A DNA stretch of 64,000 nt. Origin: Tsukamurella paurometabola (GTDB lineage: Bacteria; Actinomycetota; Actinomycetes; Mycobacteriales; Mycobacteriaceae). A program made the position numbers and the translations under genes. The first letter of the stretch is position 1, and each line of letters opens with the position of its first letter. Positions 43,458 through 55,119 of the stretch are shown here, one piece after another. The stretch is from positions 1,984,001 through 2,048,000 of the forward strand of contig NZ_LR131273.1 of assembly GCF_900631615.1 (NCBI RefSeq), in the 5' to 3' direction. The notes beneath the pieces are model-generated. The model was not told the DNA's origin. It was given only the letters and a program-made list of their open reading frames with translations, and did not search any database.

Positions 43458-43792
43458 GTGGTCAGATTCTCCTGGTCGGTGTCCGGCGGGGTGGCGTCCG
43501 TCGGGACGGGCACCTCGCCGAGTTTGGCGGCGCGCGTGATCGATTCCATGAGCCGCGGGCAGGTGGGTCGCAGGGCGGACCCGGCACCGTCGGCGGCGAA
43601 GACCGCGCACTCGCGCGCGGAACCGCACCACTGGATCGACGTCTGCTCCCGGCTGTTCTTGCGGACCTGCACCGCGACGCCGCAGGTGCCGCAGCTGTGC
43701 GGGGTGAATCCGTCGGTCAGGAAGCCCTCGCGGTCGGTCACCGTCGACGGCACCGTGACCGGCTCGCCGAACATCGTCACCGTGGGGGACAT
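43454..43792 (-). CDS. Small Cys-rich protein between kshA and kshB
   Basis: A 112-residue protein with no recognised family. Five cysteines cluster in the middle (C34, C37, C56, C62, C78), with HSCGTCG resembling one knuckle of a zinc ribbon. The region WCGSARECAVF is followed by an Ala-rich helix and a Pro/Thr/Asp-rich tail. It starts 4 bp after the kshA stop and overlaps the kshB GTG, so its position inside the KSH pair looks deliberate. It could bind metal or mediate KshA-KshB contact; both are speculative. Confidence 0.75.
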   Translation of the reverse strand: MSPTVTMFGEPVTVPSTVTDREGFLTDGFTPHSCGTCGVAVQVRKNSREQTSIQWCGSARECAVFAADGAGSALRPTCPRLMESITRAAKLGEVPVPTDATPPDTDQENLTT

Positions 43793-43796
43793 GGGC

Positions 43797-44978
43797 TCAG
43801 GCCTTCGCCGTCTCGTCGGAGGAGGCCTGCGCGGACGCCTTCTCGGATTCCTGGCGCGCGATGTTCTCCGCCACCTCGGCCTCCCAGGCCTCGACGGCGT
43901 GGGTGGTGTCGATCTCGAATTCGAAGCGCTGCGTCATGTCCTCGGTGACGTCGGCGCTGTCGACGTAGAACTGCTCGTACCAGCGGCGGAGCTGGTAGAC
44001 GGGCCCGTCCTCCTCGCACAGGAGGGGGTTGTCGATGCGGGTCTTGTTCTTCCAGATCTCGACGTCCTGCAGGAAGCCGAGGCCGACGTTCTTGGCGAAC
44101 TTGCCGGCCAGGTAGTCCGACTTCTCGTCATCGAAGCCGGGCAGCTTCTTGACCTTCACGCCGTACATGAGCTTGAACGAGTGCTGATCGATCGGGTAGT
44201 GGCAGTTGATCAGGACGTTCTCGATCTGGAAACCCTTGTAGTCGTTGTGCAGGTAGTTGATCATGTACGACGGCCCGAAGTAGTGCGCCTCGGACTTGAG
44301 CAGCACGTCGTCGCCGCCGGAGAGCCCGATGTCGGTGACGTCGTTGCGGCCCTTGGTATCCAGGTACTGCGACGCGATGTGCCCGTCGAAGACGTTCTTG
44401 AAGTACGTGGGCAGGCCGTAGTGGATGTAGAAGAAGTGCGGCATGTCGACCACGTTGTCGACGATCTCCCGGCAGTTGCTGCCCTCGATGACGATCTCGT
44501 TCCACACCCAGTTCGACCACTCGGGCCCGTCGACGTCACCGTCGATCCTCGGGATGGCGAGTTCCTCCGGGGGCTTGGAGCCCTCCACGTCGTGCCAGAC
44601 GAAGAGCTGGTCGTTCTCGATCATCGTGGGCCAGGTCCGGGTGCGGGCGCGCAGCGGCACGCGCTTGGCGTACGGGATGGCCTTGCACTTGCCGTCGCCG
44701 CCCCAGCGCCAGTCGTGGAACGGGCAGGCGATCTCGTTGCCCTTGACCGTGCCCTGCGTGAGGTCTCCCCCCATGTGGCGGCAGTAGCCGTCGAGGACGT
44801 TGACCTTCCCGTCCTCGCCCGCGAAGACCACGAGCTTGGTGCCGAAGGCCTGGACGGCGTGGGGCTCGCCGTCGGCGAAGTCCTTCAGCAGGCCCAGGCA
44901 GTGCCATCCCCGGGCGTACCGGGTGGGGGCGGTGCCGCTGTCGATGAGGCGGGCTGCCGTCTCGGTGTTGGTGCTCAT
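43797..44978 (-). CDS. kshA: 3-ketosteroid 9alpha-hydroxylase oxygenase subunit KshA
   Basis: A 393-residue Rieske non-heme iron oxygenase. Rieske ligands are C66-x-H68 (YCRHMGG) and C85-x2-H88 (CPFHDW). The mononuclear iron site is in NVVDMPHFFYIHYG with the Asp of FLQDVEIW downstream. It hydroxylates 3-oxo steroids at C9; with Delta1-dehydrogenation this causes B-ring opening and A-ring aromatisation. The ATG overlaps the kstD stop. The C-terminal 30 residues are Ala/Glu/Ser-rich. Confidence 0.95.
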   Translation of the reverse strand: MSTNTETAARLIDSGTAPTRYARGWHCLGLLKDFADGEPHAVQAFGTKLVVFAGEDGKVNVLDGYCRHMGGDLTQGTVKGNEIACPFHDWRWGGDGKCKAIPYAKRVPLRARTRTWPTMIENDQLFVWHDVEGSKPPEELAIPRIDGDVDGPEWSNWVWNEIVIEGSNCREIVDNVVDMPHFFYIHYGLPTYFKNVFDGHIASQYLDTKGRNDVTDIGLSGGDDVLLKSEAHYFGPSYMINYLHNDYKGFQIENVLINCHYPIDQHSFKLMYGVKVKKLPGFDDEKSDYLAGKFAKNVGLGFLQDVEIWKNKTRIDNPLLCEEDGPVYQLRRWYEQFYVDSADVTEDMTQRFEFEIDTTHAVEAWEAEVAENIARQESEKASAQASSDETAKA

Positions 44979-46696
44979 GCGATCTCCTCTTCCGCGCGGG
45001 CGGGGGCTGCCGCCGCGGGGGCTGATTCCTTGCCGGCCATGTCCTCGACCGCGAGGTAGGCGAAGACCATGGCGGGGCCGATGGTGGCGCCGGGCCCCGC
45101 GTACGTGTGGCCCATGACGGGCGAGCTGGTGTTGCCGGCGGCGTACAGGCCGTCGATGACGGTGCCGTCGGCGCGCTGGACCCGGCCCGCGACATCGGTG
45201 CGCAGGCCGCCCTTCGTACCGAGATCGCCGGGGACCATACGGGCAGCGTAGAACGGCCCGGTGGTCAATTCCGCGAGACTGGGATTCGGCTTGTTCCGCG
45301 GATCGCCGTAGTAGGCGTCGTAGGCGCTCTCGCCGCGGTGGAAGTCCTCGTCCCGCCCGGCACGGGCGAAGCCGTTGAACTTCTCGACGGTGGCGGTCAG
45401 GGCCTCCGCGGGAACGTTCATCTTCTCGGCCAGTTCCGCCAGGCTGTTCGCGCGGACCATGTTGCCCGATTCGAACCAGCGCTTGGGCAGCGGCTGGCGC
45501 GGCGGTTGGCCGGCGAACATGTACCGGTTCCGGTAGCGCTGATCGAAGACCAGCCAGCACGGGACGTTCTCGCCCGGTCCCTCACCCTGGCCGTACTCGC
45601 CGCCGTACATGGCGTGCACCGCCTCGACGTAGGGCGCGGACTCGTTGACGAAGCGCTCGCCGGCGGTGTTCACCATGACGCTGCCCGGGAGCGAGCGCTC
45701 GGACAGCGCGAACCACGCCATCTTCGGGAGCTGGATGGAGGGGCCCCACCACGCGTCGTCCATGAACTCGAGGGCGCCGCCGACGGCTGCGCCCGCGCGG
45801 ATCGCGTCTCCGGTGTTGGCGGGCACACCGTTGGTCCACTCGGTGCCGATGGGCTGGCGCTGGTACTGGGCCCGCATCTCCGCGCTGGACTCGAAGCCGC
45901 CGGCGGCGAGGATCACGCCACGCCGAGCGGTGAGTCGCAGCTGCTCGCCCTCCCGCTCCACGGTGACCCCGGTGATCCGGCCGTCCTCCTCGGTGAGCCC
46001 GACGAGCGACGTGTTCAGCCACAGCGGGACGTTCGCGCGCTGCAGTCCGACGCGGAGCGCGGCGATGAGCGCCTGGCCGCGGCCGAGCAGGTGCTTGCCG
46101 CGCGCCTTGGCGGCGTAGAAGCGGCCACCGACGCGCAGCGCGCGCACGATGCCCTTCGGGTGGCGCATGATCAGGTTGAGCCACTTGAAGTCGGCCTGCG
46201 TGACCACCAGGTTCATGGGGGCCTTGGTGTAGTCGGGTTCGAGGTTCTTCAGCTCCTCGCCCAGCTGGTTGCCGTCGAACGGCTTCGGCTCACACGAGCG
46301 GCCGTGCGCGCGGCCGCCCGGCGCCTCCGGGTAGTAGTCGGAGTAGCCCGGCACCCAGGTCAGCTCCAGCGGGCTCATCCGGTGCACCATCGAGATGACC
46401 TCGGGGCCGCGGTCGATGTAGGTGTCGATCCGCTCGGCGGGGACCACGTCGCCGATGATGGCGTGCAAGTACCTGCGGGCCTCGTCGGGAGTGTCCTTGA
46501 TGCCGGCCTTCACGAGCGCTTCGTTGCCGGGGACCCAGACGCCGCCGCCGGAGCGGGCCGTGGACCCGCCGTAGTGCGCCGCCTTCTCCACGACCAGGAC
46601 GCTGAGTCCGGCGTCCGCAGCCTTGAGCGCGGCGGTCATGCCCGCCGCACCGCTCCCCACCACGATCACGTCGTACTCGGTGGTCTCCGCCGTCAT
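44975..46696 (-). CDS. kstD: 3-oxosteroid 1-dehydrogenase KstD
   Basis: A 573-residue flavoprotein. The FAD Rossmann motif GSGAAGMTAALKAADAGLSVLVVEK (landmark) is at the N-terminus, followed by GGSTARSGGGVWVPGN. Catalytic Tyr positions known for KstD are visible in WVPGYSDYYPEAPGG, NESAPYVEAVHAMY and MGHTYAGPGATIGPAM (Tyr with neighbouring Gly). It introduces the C1-C2 double bond into 3-oxo-4-ene steroids. It is the first gene of a five-gene operon, with KstR-type boxes in the 170 bp upstream. The Ala-rich tail is specific to this protein. Confidence 0.94.
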   Translation of the reverse strand: MTAETTEYDVIVVGSGAAGMTAALKAADAGLSVLVVEKAAHYGGSTARSGGGVWVPGNEALVKAGIKDTPDEARRYLHAIIGDVVPAERIDTYIDRGPEVISMVHRMSPLELTWVPGYSDYYPEAPGGRAHGRSCEPKPFDGNQLGEELKNLEPDYTKAPMNLVVTQADFKWLNLIMRHPKGIVRALRVGGRFYAAKARGKHLLGRGQALIAALRVGLQRANVPLWLNTSLVGLTEEDGRITGVTVEREGEQLRLTARRGVILAAGGFESSAEMRAQYQRQPIGTEWTNGVPANTGDAIRAGAAVGGALEFMDDAWWGPSIQLPKMAWFALSERSLPGSVMVNTAGERFVNESAPYVEAVHAMYGGEYGQGEGPGENVPCWLVFDQRYRNRYMFAGQPPRQPLPKRWFESGNMVRANSLAELAEKMNVPAEALTATVEKFNGFARAGRDEDFHRGESAYDAYYGDPRNKPNPSLAELTTGPFYAARMVPGDLGTKGGLRTDVAGRVQRADGTVIDGLYAAGNTSSPVMGHTYAGPGATIGPAMVFAYLAVEDMAGKESAPAAAAPARAEEEIA

Positions 46697-46712
46697 GGAC
46701 TCTCCTCGCTGA

Positions 46713-46726
46713 TGAAACAAGTTCTC
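46713..46726. promoter_or_regulatory. Imperfect KstR-type box, kstD-proximal
   Basis: TGAAACAAGTTCTC matches TnnAACnnGTTnnA except for the final base. It lies 16 bp upstream of the kstD ATG and 68 bp from the perfect box on the far side of the promoter region. Confidence 0.45.
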
Positions 46727-46780
46727 TAGCCTCACCTGCGCCGATGGGCAGCAGGTACGCGCTACAAGTGCAGCATAGAC

Positions 46781-46794
46781 TAGAACAGGTTCCA
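46781..46794. promoter_or_regulatory. KstR-type box upstream of kstD
   Basis: TAGAACAGGTTCCA fits the KstR consensus fully. It is 84 bp upstream of the kstD start, in the only sizeable gap between kstD and the upstream Pro/Thr-rich protein gene. Confidence 0.65.
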
Positions 46795-46868
46795 CTTGCC
46801 AGGGTTCGGCTGTGATCGGCCGCGGCGCCCGTGCGGCGGCGCGGCCGGTGCGTGCGATCCTCAGGCGG

Positions 46869-47312
46869 TCAGCAGGGGATGGTGATCCGCTCGTAGGTAC
46901 CGGTGCTCGGGCGGAAGACCCACTTCGACTGCGGGGTGCACCGCGGCTTCGCGGGGGCGGTCGTCGTGGTCCGTGGCGCGGTGCGTGCGGGCGTGGTCGT
47001 GGGGGCGGCCGGCGCGACCGTGGTCGTCGTCGTCGGCGGCGGCGGTGCGGTGCTCGGCGACACGGGGGCGCTCGTGGGGTCGGAGCTCGAGGGCGCCGGG
47101 GGCGAGGTGGTGCTGATCGGCGTGGTCTCGGTCGACGGGATCGAACCCGACGGTGCCATCACGGGCTCCGGGTCGGTGGACGGTCCGCTGCACATGCTCA
47201 CGGTCACCGCGATGGCGGCCACGCACAGCGCGGTCGCGGCGGCGATGGCGAGCACGCGGCCGGTGAAGCCGCCGATGCGCGTGGAACTCGAGGGGGTCGC
47301 CCGGTGGGTCAT
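46869..47312 (-). CDS. Pro/Thr-rich secreted or membrane-anchored hypothetical protein
   Basis: A 147-residue protein with an uncleaved-looking N-terminal hydrophobic segment (VLAIAAATALCVAAIAVTVSMC) followed by ~80 residues rich in Pro, Thr and Ser (TTTTTVAPAAPTTTPARTA type), a likely cell-wall spacer. It ends in a short domain with two Cys (PRCTPQSKWVFRPSTGTYERITIPC, landmark) that could form a disulfide. No family is recognised. It is not obviously linked to steroid catabolism and separates kstD from the next flavoprotein gene. Confidence 0.65.
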   Translation of the reverse strand: MTHRATPSSSTRIGGFTGRVLAIAAATALCVAAIAVTVSMCSGPSTDPEPVMAPSGSIPSTETTPISTTSPPAPSSSDPTSAPVSPSTAPPPPTTTTTVAPAAPTTTPARTAPRTTTTAPAKPRCTPQSKWVFRPSTGTYERITIPC

Positions 47313-47546
47313 GCCGCGCCTCCGTTCCGGTCGGTCGCGGGCGCGGCTGACGGTGTCGCAGTCATGCGTCCATCTTCGCAGCCGGGTGTGCCGCCGGGGA
47401 AGGCGGTGGGATTCGAGTGTGGTTGCCGCACACCGAGTTCGCTGTCACAGCAATCCTGCACGGGGGTGAATCGACGGAGGGGCGGTGACGGCGTCGATAC
47501 GCTGGTCGAGCCCTCGCTCCTCGCGCGGTCACTGCAAAACGAACAC

Positions 47547-49010
47547 CTATCCGGTTGCGGCGGAGATGCCCGCTCGCCGACCGAAGAAGCTGCCGTCGCC
47601 GAGGCTCGTGCCGCTCGCGTACCCGCCCGCGCAGACCCCGGACGTGCACCGGCCCGCCGCGAAGAGGCCCGGGATCGGAGTGCCATCGACGTGCAGGACC
47701 CGGGAATCGACGTCCGTGCGCAACCCGCCCAGGGTGAATCCCGCGGTGAAACCGCGCATGTCCCACGCGGCGACGGGGCCGTCCAGTGGGCGCACCCATT
47801 GCGCCTTCTTGTGCAGCAGGGGATCGGTGCGGTGCGCGGCGTGCCGGTTGTAGGTCTCGACGGTGCCCGTCAGCGACCCGTCCGGCAGGCCCATGTCGGA
47901 TTCGAGCTCCGCCACGGTCTCCGCGGCCCAGGTCGGCGGCTGCCGGAAGTAGGGCGTCGACGTCTTGGTCGCCAGGGCCTCCTCGTGCGCCGCCATGTCC
48001 ATGACCAGGAAGGCGGTGTTCTCCTGCTGGATCAGCACCGCCTGCCCGATCCGCCCGCCGTAGGTGTCCTCGGCGATGAACCGCTGGCCGCGACCGTTGA
48101 CCAGGATTCCGCGGGCCAGCATCTGTGGATCGCCGAAGAAGGCGACCTCGGTGGCGTCCATGTGCGCCAGCGCCGCGCCCGCGGCCTGCGCCATGAGGAT
48201 CCCGGCCCCGTCGTGCTCCTCGATCGCGGCGGCCGGCCGGCCGATCAGGCGGGGCGCGTAGGCCTCGATCATCGCCGTGTTGTACGCGAAACTGCCGGTC
48301 GCGAGAACCACCCCGCGGCGGGCGCGCACGTGGAGATCGGTGCCGAACCGTCGGGCGACGAGGCCCTCGACCCGGCCGTCGGGGTCGGTGACCAGCGCTC
48401 GCGCGCGGATGTCGTACTCGGCGCGTACGCCGAGGGCCTCAGCGGTCTCGACCAGGGGTTTCATCAGCATGTAGCCGGCTCCGCGCACGCCGGTCCGCTT
48501 GTCCGCCATCTGGGGGACGTGGCCGCGGGGTGCCGGGGTGGCGAGCGAGGAGAACGGCGCGGCGTTCTCTCCGCCGGAGTAGCCGAGCCCCTCGTCGTGG
48601 GGCACCTCCCACCCCGGCTCGCCCCAGAACTCCTCCTTGAAGACCACGCCGCAGCCGGTCAGCCAGTCGTAGTGCTCGGTGCTGCCGTGTGCGTAGGCGT
48701 GGATCTTGGCCGCGTCGACACCCGGTCCGAGTGCGGCGGTCAGGAAGGTCTCCATGTTCTCCGCGCTGTCCTCGAAGCCGAGAGCGCGCTGGAGCGGAGT
48801 CCCGCCCCCGAGATAGATCCATCCGCCGGAGAGGGCGGCGGCGCCGCCCCATCCGCCGGCGCGGTCCAGGACCAGGACGTCGGCGCCTGTGCGGGCCGCC
48901 TCGATCGCGGCGCACACCCCCGCGATGCCGTATCCGGCGATGACCACGTCGGCCTCGATGTTCCAGTTCGGGACGTCGGCGACGGGCACGGGGCGACGGC
49001 TCTCGCGCAT
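47547..49010 (-). CDS. 3-ketosteroid Delta4-(5alpha)-dehydrogenase
   Basis: A 487-residue KstD-superfamily flavoprotein starting MRESRRPVPV, with GGAGAA upstream. The FAD motif is AGYGIAGVCAAIEA, and the phrases GGWGGAAALSGGWIYLGGGTPLQ and GEPGWEVPHDEGLGYSGGENAAPF match the Delta4-(5alpha)-KSTD group. The C-terminal YASGTSLGDGSF carries Y464 and S466, equivalent to the Tyr-Ala-Ser catalytic triplet of the R. jostii enzyme. It converts 5alpha-3-ketosteroids to 4-ene-3-ones, feeding saturated steroids into the pathway. It is divergent from hsaA with a shared KstR-type box. Confidence 0.88.
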   Translation of the reverse strand: MRESRRPVPVADVPNWNIEADVVIAGYGIAGVCAAIEAARTGADVLVLDRAGGWGGAAALSGGWIYLGGGTPLQRALGFEDSAENMETFLTAALGPGVDAAKIHAYAHGSTEHYDWLTGCGVVFKEEFWGEPGWEVPHDEGLGYSGGENAAPFSSLATPAPRGHVPQMADKRTGVRGAGYMLMKPLVETAEALGVRAEYDIRARALVTDPDGRVEGLVARRFGTDLHVRARRGVVLATGSFAYNTAMIEAYAPRLIGRPAAAIEEHDGAGILMAQAAGAALAHMDATEVAFFGDPQMLARGILVNGRGQRFIAEDTYGGRIGQAVLIQQENTAFLVMDMAAHEEALATKTSTPYFRQPPTWAAETVAELESDMGLPDGSLTGTVETYNRHAAHRTDPLLHKKAQWVRPLDGPVAAWDMRGFTAGFTLGGLRTDVDSRVLHVDGTPIPGLFAAGRCTSGVCAGGYASGTSLGDGSFFGRRAGISAATG

Positions 49011-49095
49011 GGTTCTCCTCGGGCTTCTCGTAACCGGTTGCATCAGGAAGATATGCGGATCCTGACCTTTGATGTAGCGTTTCGCGTCAGAAAAT

Positions 49096-49109
49096 GAGAA
49101 CGTGTTCTA
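49096..49109. promoter_or_regulatory. KstR-type box between Delta4-KSTD gene and hsaA
   Basis: GAGAACGTGTTCTA contains a perfect AGAAC-GT-GTTCT palindrome. It differs from TnnAACnnGTTnnA only at the first base. It lies 59 bp before the hsaA start and 85 bp before the Delta4-dehydrogenase start. Confidence 0.65.
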
Positions 49110-49168
49110 GTATCGATCCAGCGACGGACTCCGGTGTTCGTCAGAGGGTCTTCAGGAGGCGAGGAAAG

Positions 49169-52165
<2,997 letters not shown>

Positions 52166-52166
<1 letters not shown>

Positions 52167-52738
52167 TGACCACGCAGTCGGCGCCCGCGCCCATCGAACC
52201 GCTCGACTACCGCACCGCGATGGGCCACTTCTGCACCGGCGTCACGGTGATCACGGCCGCGGACGAGGGGGGCCCAGCAGGGTTCGCCTGCCAGTCGTTC
52301 TCGGCGCTGTCGCTCGATCCGCCGCTGGTCCTGTTCTGCCCGATGAAGACCTCGGGGGCGTGGCGCACCATCGAGCGTTCCGGACGGTTCGCCGTCAACG
52401 TGCTCGGCGAGGGCCAGCAGGACGTCAGCTCCGTCTTCGGCTCCCGCCATCCCGACAAGTTCGGGGCGGTCGACTGGAAGCCCTCGCGCAGCGGGTCTCC
52501 ACTGCTCGATGGCGCGCTCAGCTGGATCGACTGCGCCGTGGAGACGGTGCACGACGGCGGCGACCACCACATCGTGATCGGCAGGGTGCTCGAGCTCAGT
52601 GCGCCGAACGCCGGGCGTCCCCTCCTCTTCTACAAGGGGCGCTACACCCAGACGGTGACCGACCCGGGCGAGGCCATCCCGCGCGCCCTCTCGCTCGACG
52701 CGTTCCTCACGTGGCCCGTCGGCGACGACTGGATGTAG
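52166..52738 (+). CDS. hsaB: Flavin reductase HsaB
   Basis: A 190-residue FMN reductase of the HpaC type (flavin_reduct domain) supplying FMNH2 to HsaA. Signature phrases are MGHFCTGVTVITAADEGGPAGFACQSFSALSLDPPLVLF (landmark) and DHHIVIGRVLEL with the His contacting flavin or NADH. The TGATG overlap with hsaC indicates coupling. Last gene of the operon. Confidence 0.95.
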
Positions 52739-52742
52739 CTCG

Positions 52743-53453
52743 TCACGTCGTCAGGCCGTGCCGCTGCGCCTGCCGCATCGCCAGTCCACACGGATCCGTC
52801 ACGGAGGCCGGCGCCGCGGACGACGGCGATACCGTGCAGTCCGGGACCGTCGGGTCGCGCACTCCCGCGGTGTCCGCCCGGCCGACGGCGACCACGCTCT
52901 GGAACGCACCGTCGCGCAGCCGCGAGAACTCGACCGACCAGCCTCCGCCGGAGGCGTACGACGCGACCAGGCCCGAACCCGCATCCCAGAACTCGGTGCC
53001 GTACAACGTTCCGCGCGGGACGACGGAGTCGCCTGACAGGCTCCACACCGCCCATGTGGAGTTCTGCCCGTGCGCACCCGAGGACGTGGTCGAGACGAGG
53101 ACGTCGGGAGCGCTCCCGCCCAGGAGGCGCCGGAGGAGGAGTGCACCCGATCCGGAATAGCCGTCGACGGGAACCTCGAACGTCTGTGTCGCCGCCCCAG
53201 CGTGCTCCACTGTGACGGTCACCTGCTTGTCGTGCTGACGTTTCGTCACCCTGTAGCCGGTGTCTTCGGCGACGCAGTCCTGGTTGCTGCTGCCCCGGTA
53301 CTGGCGGGGGCATTCGAGTGTCACGGCGGGCCGTGGTGACGAAGAGGCCGCCGGCGCGGGGGATTCGAGCTGTGGGCCACAGCCGGCGACTGCCAGTACG
53401 GCGATGCCGATCGTCGTAGGTCGTCGCCATCTCGAACGATGGGTGTGCCACAC
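52743..53453 (-). CDS. Putative lipoprotein of unknown function
   Basis: About 236 residues from a GTG at 53453. The N-terminus (RSRWRRPTTIGIAVLAVAGC) is a lipoprotein signal with a lipobox ending in Cys, followed by a Ser/Pro/Ala linker. The mature part is beta-rich with Cys pairs (LECPRQYRGSSNQDC and PDCTV...DPCGL) that could form disulfides. An upstream frame extension to 53534 is possible but lacks a good start. No family is recognised. It is convergent with hsaB and has no clear link to the pathway. Confidence 0.6.
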   Translation of the reverse strand: MWHTHRSRWRRPTTIGIAVLAVAGCGPQLESPAPAASSSPRPAVTLECPRQYRGSSNQDCVAEDTGYRVTKRQHDKQVTVTVEHAGAATQTFEVPVDGYSGSGALLLRRLLGGSAPDVLVSTTSSGAHGQNSTWAVWSLSGDSVVPRGTLYGTEFWDAGSGLVASYASGGGWSVEFSRLRDGAFQSVVAVGRADTAGVRDPTVPDCTVSPSSAAPASVTDPCGLAMRQAQRHGLTT

Positions 53454-53564
53454 GGAAGAAACGATACGCCGCGTCGGCTCGCGGCCGCCGGTCCGGGCAT
53501 TCCGCCCACCGGCGCCGCCGGTCCTGGTAGTCACGAAGGGACGCAGCCGATACGAGGAGATGAC

Positions 53565-54128
53565 ATGACGGACCGGATCACCGCGCTGGACCTACCGGCG
53601 GGCGAGCTGAGCGAGGGGACGCGGAAGTACTTCGACATCTGCCGCGAGAAGCTGGGCATGGTGCCGAACGTCCTGCAGTCGCTCGCCTTCGACGAGGTCA
53701 AGCTGCGCGCGTTCAGCGACACGTACAACGACCTCATGCTCGGTGACTCGGGGCTGAGCAAGCTCGAGCGCGAGATGATCGCCGTGGTCGTCTCATCGGT
53801 GAACAAGTGCTTCTACTGCCTCACCGCGCACGGCGCGGCGGTGCGGGAGCTGTCCGGCGACCCGGTGCTCGGCGAGATGTTGGTGATGAACTTCCGCGCC
53901 GCCGAGCTGCCGCCGAAGCAACGGATCATGCTCGAGTTCGCGGAGAAGCTCACGGAGGCACCGTCGAAGATCGACGAGCCGGACCGGCAGCGGTTGCGCG
54001 ACGCGGGCTTCGCCGATCGGGACGTCTACGACATCGCCAACACCGCGGCCTTCTTCAACATGACCAATCGGCTCGCCTCGGCGATCGACATGCGGCCCAA
54101 CCCGGAGTACCACTCCGCCGCACGGTGA
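53565..54128 (+). CDS. AhpD/carboxymuconolactone decarboxylase-like peroxidase-related protein
   Basis: A 187-residue all-helical protein with the CMD/AhpD redox motif NKCFYCLTAHGAAVREL (CxxC plus His). This belongs to the peroxidase-related enzyme group that starts with a K-Y-F-D-I-C-type helix. Enzymes of this class reduce peroxides through the two Cys. Its position between the hsa operon and the HIP genes may be fortuitous. ATG 53565 has GAGGAG about 7 nt upstream. Confidence 0.85.
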   Translation: MTDRITALDLPAGELSEGTRKYFDICREKLGMVPNVLQSLAFDEVKLRAFSDTYNDLMLGDSGLSKLEREMIAVVVSSVNKCFYCLTAHGAAVRELSGDPVLGEMLVMNFRAAELPPKQRIMLEFAEKLTEAPSKIDEPDRQRLRDAGFADRDVYDIANTAAFFNMTNRLASAIDMRPNPEYHSAAR

Positions 54129-54135
54129 CTCTGCC

Positions 54136-55050
54136 TCAGCCGGCGGGCAGCTCCGCCGTGAAGTAGCCGATGCTGGCGGAGAGGACCTCCGCGTCCGCGG
54201 GGACCGTGTCCTCGACGCCGTAGCCGCGCCCCAGCTCCACGGGGTTCCCGGCACGCTCGACGCGCCATCCGTGCGCGGTCAGGAACTCGGCCGGGTCCGC
54301 GCGATCCTCGTCGGCCACGAACAGCGAGGTCACGTCGAAGTCACCGAGCGGATTCCCGGGCTGCGAGTACTTCTCGGTGATCGCGCGGAAGCCGGCGAGG
54401 TCGAGGGGGCCGTTCTGTCCCTCGACGGCGACGCGACTGCCCGGGGCCGAGTGCTCCACGATCCGTTCGAAGAGCAGAGACTGCGCAGCAGCGGGGAGGT
54501 AGGGGAGCAGCCCCTCGACCAGCCACGCCGTAGGGGCGGCACCGTCGAACCCGGACGCCCGCAGCGCGACCGGCCAGTCGTCCCGCAGGTCGACGGGGAC
54601 GTGCCGCAGACCGGCGACGGGCGTCGCGCCGCGGGCCGCGAGGGCGTCCTCCTTGAACGCCAGCACCTGGGGCTGGTCGAGCTCGTACACGACGGTGGCG
54701 GCGGGCAGGTCGAGGCGGTAGGCCCGGGAGTCCAGCCCGGCAGCCAGGATGACGACCTGACGCACACCCGCGTCGACGGCGCGGAGAACGAACTCGTCGA
54801 AGAACCGGGTGCGCACACCGAGGTGGCGGGTCGCCGCCATGGGATTGCCGGCACCGTCGCCGGCGTCAGCCAGGGCGATCGCGCGGGGGTCGCCCGCGGC
54901 CTCGAGGAAGACCCGCGCGTACGGATCGTGGGCGAGCGCGTCGGGCCGCTCGTTCTCCACGGCCCGCGCCGCGGCGACCAGCAGCGCGGTGAAGCCCACG
55001 CTGGTCGTGATCGTCCAGGTATCGCCGTCCGTGCGCGTGCTGTCCGTCAT
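54136..55050 (-). CDS. SAM-dependent methyltransferase, TIGR00027/LCM family
   Basis: A 304-residue class I methyltransferase of the large mycobacterial TIGR00027 group. The SAM site reads VVILAAGLDSRAYRLDLP, followed by VYELDQPQVLAFKEDAL. The family motif TAWLVEGLLPYLPAAAQ is near residue 180. The start is at MTDSTRTDG. Substrates of this family are mostly unknown. It is convergent with the AhpD-like gene, 7 bp between stops. Confidence 0.87.
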   Translation of the reverse strand: MTDSTRTDGDTWTITTSVGFTALLVAAARAVENERPDALAHDPYARVFLEAAGDPRAIALADAGDGAGNPMAATRHLGVRTRFFDEFVLRAVDAGVRQVVILAAGLDSRAYRLDLPAATVVYELDQPQVLAFKEDALAARGATPVAGLRHVPVDLRDDWPVALRASGFDGAAPTAWLVEGLLPYLPAAAQSLLFERIVEHSAPGSRVAVEGQNGPLDLAGFRAITEKYSQPGNPLGDFDVTSLFVADEDRADPAEFLTAHGWRVERAGNPVELGRGYGVEDTVPADAEVLSASIGYFTAELPAG

Positions 55051-55119
55051 CCGCGTTCCCTTCGCAAGTAGTTCGCCTACGAAAGTACCGTGCCGGAGGA
55101 CGCCCGGCAAGAACATGTT

